From NCBI RefSeq assembly GCF_000321225.1, contig NW_004451651.1, positions 80,140 to 144,139 on the forward strand: 64,000 nt of DNA. The letters are read 5' to 3'. A program made the position numbers and the translations under genes. Shown here piece after piece: positions 58,331 to 64,000 of the stretch. The DNA comes from Odobenus rosmarus divergens. Its lineage: Eukaryota; Chordata; Mammalia; Carnivora; Odobenidae. Each line of letters opens with the position of its first letter. Position 1 is the first letter of the stretch. A model generated the notes under the pieces. That model saw only the letters and a program-made list of their open reading frames with translations, was not told where the DNA came from and searched no databases.

Positions 58331-59090
58331 AGTGTCTTTTACAATTCTCTACACAGTTACTTTAGGTTGTGTGCTTTCTGTTTTCACATGGATTCAATTG
58401 CTTGATAATTTTCTCTGGTGTCATCTGCTTTCCATCTGAAGAACTTTCTTTAGTATTTCTTATAAGATTGGTCTATTTTCAATGTATTTTCTCAGTTTTT
58501 AATTTTTCTTAGAATGTCTTTATTTGGTCTTAGTTTTTTAAAATATTATTTTGCTGGATATAACTCTCCATTGGCAGTTTTTCATTTCCTTCAGCACTTT
58601 GGATATGACATCCTGCAGTGTTCTGGTCTCCATCTTTCCTGAAGAAGTCACTTGTTGGTCTCATTGGAGTTCCCTTGATGTGATGAATCCTTTTCTTTTG
58701 CTGCTTTCAAGATAGTCTCTTTATCTTTGACTTTCAGCATTTTTACTATGATGTGTCTGAGCATGGATGTCTTCGCATTTTTCCTACTTGGAATTTATTG
58801 AACTTTTTTTGGATATGTAGATTAATACTTTCATCAGATTTGTACATGTTTCAGCCATTATTTCTTTAAATATTTTTCTGCTCTTTTCTCTCTCTCTTCT
58901 GTCTTTATGTGGGTGTTGGTGTGCCTAAGTGATGTCCTGCATTTTTTTCTGAGTCTTTGTTAATATTTGTTATTTTTTATTTCCATTTATCAGATGGCAT
59001 AATCTCTATAACTTATTTTCAAGTTTGCTGATATTTTCTTCATGAGGTCAAGTAATATAATGCTTATAATATTGATTTCCTATCTGAGGC

Positions 59091-59974
59091 TTTATTGAGG
59101 TAGGCATCCCAATGAATCATTTTACTGACCCTCAGGAATAACATATAAATGGAACCAGGGTTGCCGTAATGAATAAATAAATGTGTAGAAAATTACTGAC
59201 GGCATCCGTTGCTTCAAATAATTTAGGGAGTAAATCAAGCATGTCTGGGAGAAATTGGTAAGACTTTATCCTTGTCATAAGGCTATTACACAGAAAATCA
59301 AATTATCAGAACTTGGTTATGATTCTGTGGAATTAAAATAGATTTTTAAAAATACATGTACATATTTATATTTTTTTAAAAAGTAATATATTCTTAGGAG
59401 GAGAATCTAGTATATGAGACATTGCATATTTAGTTTTGCTAGTTTCCCAAATATTAAGTTTCATTTGCCAATTTCTTTATGGAGGTATTAGACATCAGAG
59501 AAGTATTTATATTTTAGTACTAATTGAGAAGTGGGGTTTTATGACATTGTTCTTAACTTCTAGAAATAAGACTCCTACTTCTAAACCAAAAACAGCGCTG
59601 CCCCCCAGCCAACCCCTGCCAGAAGCCAATCCTTCCGTTCTATTTAGCTATTATTTACTTGTTTCAAACTGGATGATAGTGAGTCCTTACAGAACTATGG
59701 AAAGAGAATCTGAGATCTGACAGTGAATAAAACATTAAATACTTGACTGATATCTAAAGGACAGAGATATCTATAGGTATTCATTTTGATAAAATATTGG
59801 TGGAGGAAAATTTAGCAACGAATTTTTGGGTGTCTAATTTATGGTAGATTCTGTGATCAATGTCTTACTTATATTTCTCCAAGTAATTCTCTCAATAACC
59901 TTGACAAATATATATTACCAGTTCCATTTTACAAAATTAAAAGAAAAAGATTCAGGTAGATTCAGTAAAGAATC
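59091..59974. other. Unassigned sequence, no gene
   Basis: A 94-codon frame at 59,436-59,720 has no recognisable motif. No repeat named. Confidence 0.45.
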
Positions 59975-60470
59975 CTGAGACTTCTCTTTTTCTCACTCAT
60001 CTGGTCCAAACCACCAATTTCCATTCTCTCCCTAACCCCAAACCCTGATCATAAGCAATTCTCCATACATTGGCTAGAACTGTCCATTTTAAAACATACA
60101 TCTGAACATGTGACTGTCTTGAAAGCCTTGTAGGGGCTTACCTTTGCTCTCAGAACAAAACCCCAGCTTACGGGACCCCATGGTTGCATCTATGGTTTGG
60201 TAACTGCCTCCACTCTGATCTCACCTCCCACTTAGCTCACTCATTACATTACAGCCACACTGGTGTTCTGCACAGCTGTCAAACATGTCACGCTTGCTCC
60301 CACCTCTTGCTTCTGCTTGCTTTTATCTTTGCTTAGAATGCATTTCCCAGATGGTCCCCTGGGTTGCTTCTTCTCATTATTCAGGGCTCAGTTCAAATAT
60401 ACCAGATCATGAGGGCAATGACTTCCTCTGCTTTAGTTAATTAATCATCCCCAGCATGTGGAATATTTTT
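59975..60470 (+). repeat. L2 LINE 3' region
   Basis: Plus-strand L2: 'catctggtccaaaccaccaa', 'gaaagccttgtaggggctta', 'cattacagccacactggtgt', 'tgcttagaatgcatttccca' and 'agggctcagttcaaatatac'. This is the same region as the minus-strand copies near 20.7 and 24.9 kb. Confidence 0.85.
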
Positions 60471-60481
60471 TTTATTTTTAT

Positions 60482-60530
60482 TGAATGGATGGACAGATAG
60501 GTGGATGGATGGACAGTGGATGAATGATTA
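60482..60530. repeat. (TGGA)n-type repeat
   Basis: gaatggatggacagataggtggatggatggacagtggatgaatg, an imperfect tetranucleotide run. Confidence 0.85.
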
Positions 60531-60679
60531 AATAACACAGATCATAAGCAGAGGAGCTAGAAATTATACACCAACATATCTGACTCCTAAGCCTATTTTG
60601 TTTCTGTTGCATTATATCTATCTGTGTAGCCTTTCCAAAAGTCAGGCTTATTGAATCACACTTTACCTGCACAAAAATT

Positions 60680-60860
60680 TACCTTTTTAAAGTGTACAGT
60701 TCAGTGAGTTTTGACAGATGTATAAAGGCATGTACTCATAATCACCATAAAGATTGGAACAGTTCCATCACCCTAGAGCTTTCCCTCATGTCTCCTTGCT
60801 CTCAGCTTACTCCCTTTACACCCCTATCCCCTTCTGATTGCTGTTCTGACTCTTACCCAT
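60680..60860 (-). mobile_element. Old LINE-1 3' UTR fragment, minus strand
   Basis: 'aagtgtacagttcagtgagt', ttttgacagatgtataaagg, 'cagttccatcaccctagagc' and 'tgctgttctgactcttaccc' match the antisense L1M 3' UTR. Confidence 0.75.
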
Positions 60861-61859
60861 TATCATAACCATGCCCTTCTTGCTTTTGGCTGAGTGCCGC
60901 ACTTGGCCCCTGCCACCCCGGCTTCCACTTCCGGGTATTCTCATTGTATTCAGGTTTCCAATTCAGTGATTGTTGTTCTCACTCTAAGGCCTGGTCTATG
61001 GAAAAGAGCAATCAGAGAACTCTTTAAGGATGCTGGGGCGGGGGGCGGGAGTCCTCTCACCAATTTCTTTTTCACAGTTGTGTTGAAAAGTATGTCTTCT
61101 GGATCCTTCCAGAGTGATTATGTAGGTCTTAAATGACAAATCCACTCAAACTTTCTAATCTCACTTAGTCTTTGAATCCCCACTTCTACATTGAATCAAG
61201 GCAGGCCCAGCATTTTCAGCTCCCTCCCTGTGGGCCACCTTTTGGTCCAAATTTCAGCCAGCCAGCCAGCCAGCCAAACTGTGAAAGTACTTCTAACCCC
61301 ACAAGCTGCAACATTAAATGCAGAATCTCTACTTAGTGGACCCATATCAATATACTTGCCTGATCCAACTTTATGTCCTTCTACCATTATCCCACATTAC
61401 TTCACATTATCCCACACCCACACATGTTCCTCAGATTTATGTCTCTATAAATTAGAAAGCTCAATTCATACCAATAATTATCTTTATTTTTTTAACCACT
61501 TGTAGGTATTGTTAACTGTAGTCAATGAAGGCAATTTATTAGAAAAGTGTCATTTGTTCAGGGATTTTTCCAATCTTATTTTGTAGGCATATTTAGTGGG
61601 ACTGTCCTAGAATTTCACTCAACATAAAATTGAGTTGAAGTGGTTGAGGGTTTTGAATCATAGAATCTAGGTCCTAGGTTAGAGGGGACTCAGGAATTAC
61701 AAAAACTCTGAGTATTGAAATTTTGAAAGCAGATGGAGATCATAACTGGCCCTAGAGATAAAGGCTAACAAAGTTGAATATATAAGAGGAAATGAGCAAT
61801 TCAGGGACAGACAGGGACATGGAAAGAATTCTTAAGACTGCAGACCTGAAGAGTTTTTA
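60861..61859. other. Unassigned sequence with short (CAGC)n
   Basis: A (cagc)n run lies at 61,255-61,276. No gene: the 104-codon frame at 61,191-61,505 spans this repeat and has no domain. Confidence 0.45.
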
Positions 61860-62085
61860 TTATTCCTATTTGATCTAAAAGTTAAGTGCTAGTGTTTGTT
61901 GTAAGTTATAATAATAATGATATATTGGGCAATTATAGCATACTTATAAGTGAAATGAATTACAGCAATGTCATCAGACAGAAGGAAGGGATTGGGAACA
62001 TTTTGTTATAAGGTACCTGCGCTATATGCAGAATGATATAATAATTTTGAAGGTGGAATTAGACTAGTATAAAATGTATATCTAA

Positions 62086-62209
62086 GGGTACCTATCTGGC
62101 TCAGTCAGTAGAGTGTGTGACTCTTGATCTCAGCATTGTGAGTTCAAGTCCCACACCGGGTGTAGACATGACTTAAAAATAAAATATTTTAAAAAATAAC
62201 AAAAAAATG
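62086..62209 (+). mobile_element. Short-type CAN-SINE (no CT-rich body)
   Basis: tRNA-like head with A-box tggctcagtcag (62,097-62,108) and B-box gttcaagtccc (62,142-62,152), followed directly by 'gggtgtagacatgacttaaa' and an A-rich tail. It lacks the CT-rich middle of the other copies. Target duplication aaatgtatatctaa (62,072) versus aaatgtatatttag (62,210), 12 of 14. Confidence 0.88.
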
Positions 62210-63238
62210 AAATGTATATTTAGCTATGTTAAAAGAAGAGATAAAATGGATCTTATAAACCGCTCAGTTAAAACCAGAGAAGGCAGACAATTAAGGGAAA
62301 GAGAAATAAAGAACAAATGTAACAAATAGAAAATAGTTACAAACATATTAGATAAAAATCCAATGGTGTCAATAATCATTTAAAGTGTGAATGGTCTGCA
62401 TTCACCAATTTAGATAGAGGTTTCTAGAGTGGATCAAAAACAACTCCAACTATATGTTGTCTTCAAAAAACCCACATAACTATAAAGACACCATATGTTA
62501 AAAGTAAGGGGATAGAGGAGTATACCATGCTAAAGATATACCATGTGAACACCAACAAAAGAAAGCCAGAGTAGCAGTATTAATTTCAGACAGAGTAAAT
62601 TTCAGAATAAGGAAACTACCAGAGATAAAGAGAAGCATTGTATAATTATAAAGGAGCTAGGTCTCCAAGAAGGCATAACCATCCTAAATGATTATGCACC
62701 TAACAACAGAGCATCAAAATATGTGAGGCAAAAAAATGACAGAACTATGAGAAACACGCAAATTCACTGTTATAGCTCTGGACCTCAACATCCTTCTTTC
62801 AGGAATTGATAGATCAAGCAGGCAAAAAAAAAAAAAAAATCAGTAAGGATATTGTTGACCTTAACATTACTATCAATCAACTTCATCTGATGACATTTAT
62901 AAAATACTCCACGTAAATACAACAGAATACACATTCTTGTCAAGTTTACATGGATAATTCACCAAAATAGATCACCTTCTAGGCCATAAAACCCACATTA
63001 ATTTTTTTTAAAGCAGAAATCGTATCAAGTATGTTCTTGGATGATGATGGAATTAAACTAGAAATCAATAACAGAAATCATCATTTATCATCAGGAAACT
63101 GTGAATTAAAACAACAGTGAGCTACTACTACATACCTCTTAAACTGGCTAAAATAAATTTTAAAAAAAGACATTACCAAATGCTGTAAAAGAACACAAGG
63201 CAAGAGGAAATATTATTCATTGTTACTGGAAATGCAAA

Positions 63239-63445
63239 ATGATGCAGCCCCTTTGGAGGACAGTTTGTCAGTTTCTTATAAAGCTAAAGGTCATCTCACT
63301 ATATGATCCAGCCATCACATTCTTCGGTATTTGCCCAACTGATCTGAAAACTTATTGCACACAAATACCTGCATGCAAACATGTGTGGCAGCATTGTTCA
63401 CAAATGCCTGAAACTGAAAGCAACGAAAATGTTCTCCATAGGTGA
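63239..63445 (+). pseudogene. LINE-1 ORF2 C-terminal remnant
   Basis: A 68-codon frame starting QPLWRTVCQFLIKLK, followed by YDPAITFFGICP, is distal ORF2. It is a decayed part of the element at 61,860. Confidence 0.85.
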
Positions 63446-63660
63446 ATGGATAAACAAACTGTGGTACATCTGTACAATGGAATATTATTTAGCAATAAAA
63501 AGAAAAAGAGCTATTAAGCCATTAGAGAGCCACATGGAGGGATCTTAAATACATTCAACTAAGTGAAAGTAGTCAGTGAAAAAAGGACTTTGTGATTACA
63601 ATTATATGGCAATCTGAAAAAAGCAGTATCACAGTGACAGTTAAAAGATCAGTGACTTCC

Positions 63661-64000
63661 ACTGTCTGCAAGAGACTCATTTTAACCCAAAGACACCCCC
63701 ACATTGAAAGTGAGGGGGTGGAAAACCATTTACCATGCTAATGGACAACAAAAGAAAGCTGGGGTGGCAATCCTTATATCAGACAAATTAGATTTTAAAC
63801 CAAAGACTGTAATAAGAGATGAGGAAGGACAATATATCCTACTGAAAGGGTCTATCCAACAAGAAGATCTAGCAATTGTAAATATCTATGCCCCTAACAG
63901 GGGAACAGCCAATTATATAAGGCAATTAATAACAAAAGCAAAGAAACACATTGACAACAATACAATAATAGTGGGGGACTTTAACACCCCCTTAACTGAA
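63661..64000 (+). pseudogene. Younger LINE-1 ORF2 endonuclease region, cut by window end
   Basis: From about 63,661 ('ctgtctgcaagagactcatt') the text is ORF2 endonuclease. One frame is open from about 63,690 to the window end and includes KKAGVAILISDKLDFKP and the endonuclease motif IVGDFNTPL. Upstream, near 63,685, one base appears missing against the family pattern, so the reading frame shifts. Much less decayed than the adjoining LINE-1. The rest lies beyond the window. Confidence 0.88.

Larger units (their letters stand above)
53070..59090 (-). mobile_element. Long old LINE-1 mosaic (L1M-type), minus strand
   Basis: Antisense LINE-1 in order: 3' UTR (53,080-53,470; 'ggcaaccactgttctgatct'), a second 3' UTR/C-terminal stretch (53,760-54,560; 'cactccacatccttgtcaac'), ORF2 RT and upstream (54,600-57,060; 'ctgtctggaattgataaaac', 'atcccacaaattttaatatc'), and further L1-like text (57,490-59,090; 'ttcagccattatttctttaa', 'actatgatgtgtctgagcat'). 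Inside are a MIR, a young LINE-1, an unidentified 430-bp block and AT-rich tandem repeats. No frame is intact. Confidence 0.75.
61860..63660 (+). mobile_element. Old LINE-1 with internal deletion of the RT core
   Basis: Plus-strand L1M text: inter-ORF and ORF2 start, endonuclease region about 62,370-63,070 ('tatatgttgtcttcaaaaaa', 'cctaacaacagagcatcaaa', 'tagaaatcaataacagaaat'). It then jumps at about 63,076-63,090 to the ORF2 C-terminus ('actggctaaaataaatttta', 'cccctttggaggacagtttg') and 3' UTR. The reverse-transcriptase stretch between, normally around 2 kb, is missing. A SINE is inserted at 62,086. Confidence 0.82.

Overview
This is nuclear DNA from a carnivoran mammal. At least 16 copies of the tRNA-derived carnivore SINE (CAN-SINE/SINEC) are present. 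The cleanest copy (27,450) has the body typical of arctoid carnivores (bear, pinniped or mustelid lineages) rather than the canid or felid form. Carnivore-type LINE-1 3' ends and old mammalian L2, MIR, MLT1 and hAT fragments support this. Species cannot be fixed from the sequence alone. A 50-base run of N (31,422-31,471) marks one assembly gap.

I find no protein-coding gene, rRNA, functional tRNA, CpG island or CRISPR array. The window reads as intergenic or deep intronic DNA. All recognisable coding similarity is decayed retrotransposon sequence: LINE-1 ORF2 pieces near 12.3, 15.9, 40.4-41.4, 62.4-63.5 and 63.7-64.0 kb, and an L2 endonuclease remnant near 10.25 kb. No sign of an undescribed biological system was found. 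The value of the window lies in its transposon history.

Layout. 0-4 kb: three SINEs, two of them a head-to-head inverted pair. 4-11.8 kb: mostly non-repetitive, with two hAT remnants and L2 pieces. 11.9-16 kb: an old plus-strand LINE-1, two SINEs and a minus-strand LINE-1. 16-25 kb: MIR, L2 and MLT1 fragments in unassigned sequence. 26.1-29.7 kb: an old plus-strand LINE-1 pierced by two SINEs and a short young LINE-1, with a third SINE at its right edge. 30-38 kb: mostly unassigned sequence with the gap, an L2 split by an MLT1 LTR, and LINE-1 3' ends. 38.3-38.6 kb: a nearly perfect 131-bp tandem duplication. 39.5-42.6 kb: an L2 copy invaded by a twin-primed (5'-inverted) LINE-1 with an 18-bp target duplication, and by an ERVL-type LTR. 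44-51.6 kb: mostly non-repetitive, with paired E-boxes and a CTCF-like motif. 52-59 kb: a long minus-strand LINE-1 mosaic with nested insertions. 60-64 kb: L2, then a plus-strand LINE-1 lacking its reverse-transcriptase core, then a younger LINE-1 that runs off the window.

Family names rest on my recognition of consensus-like text, not on a database search. Element edges are exact where target-site duplications are quoted and approximate elsewhere.
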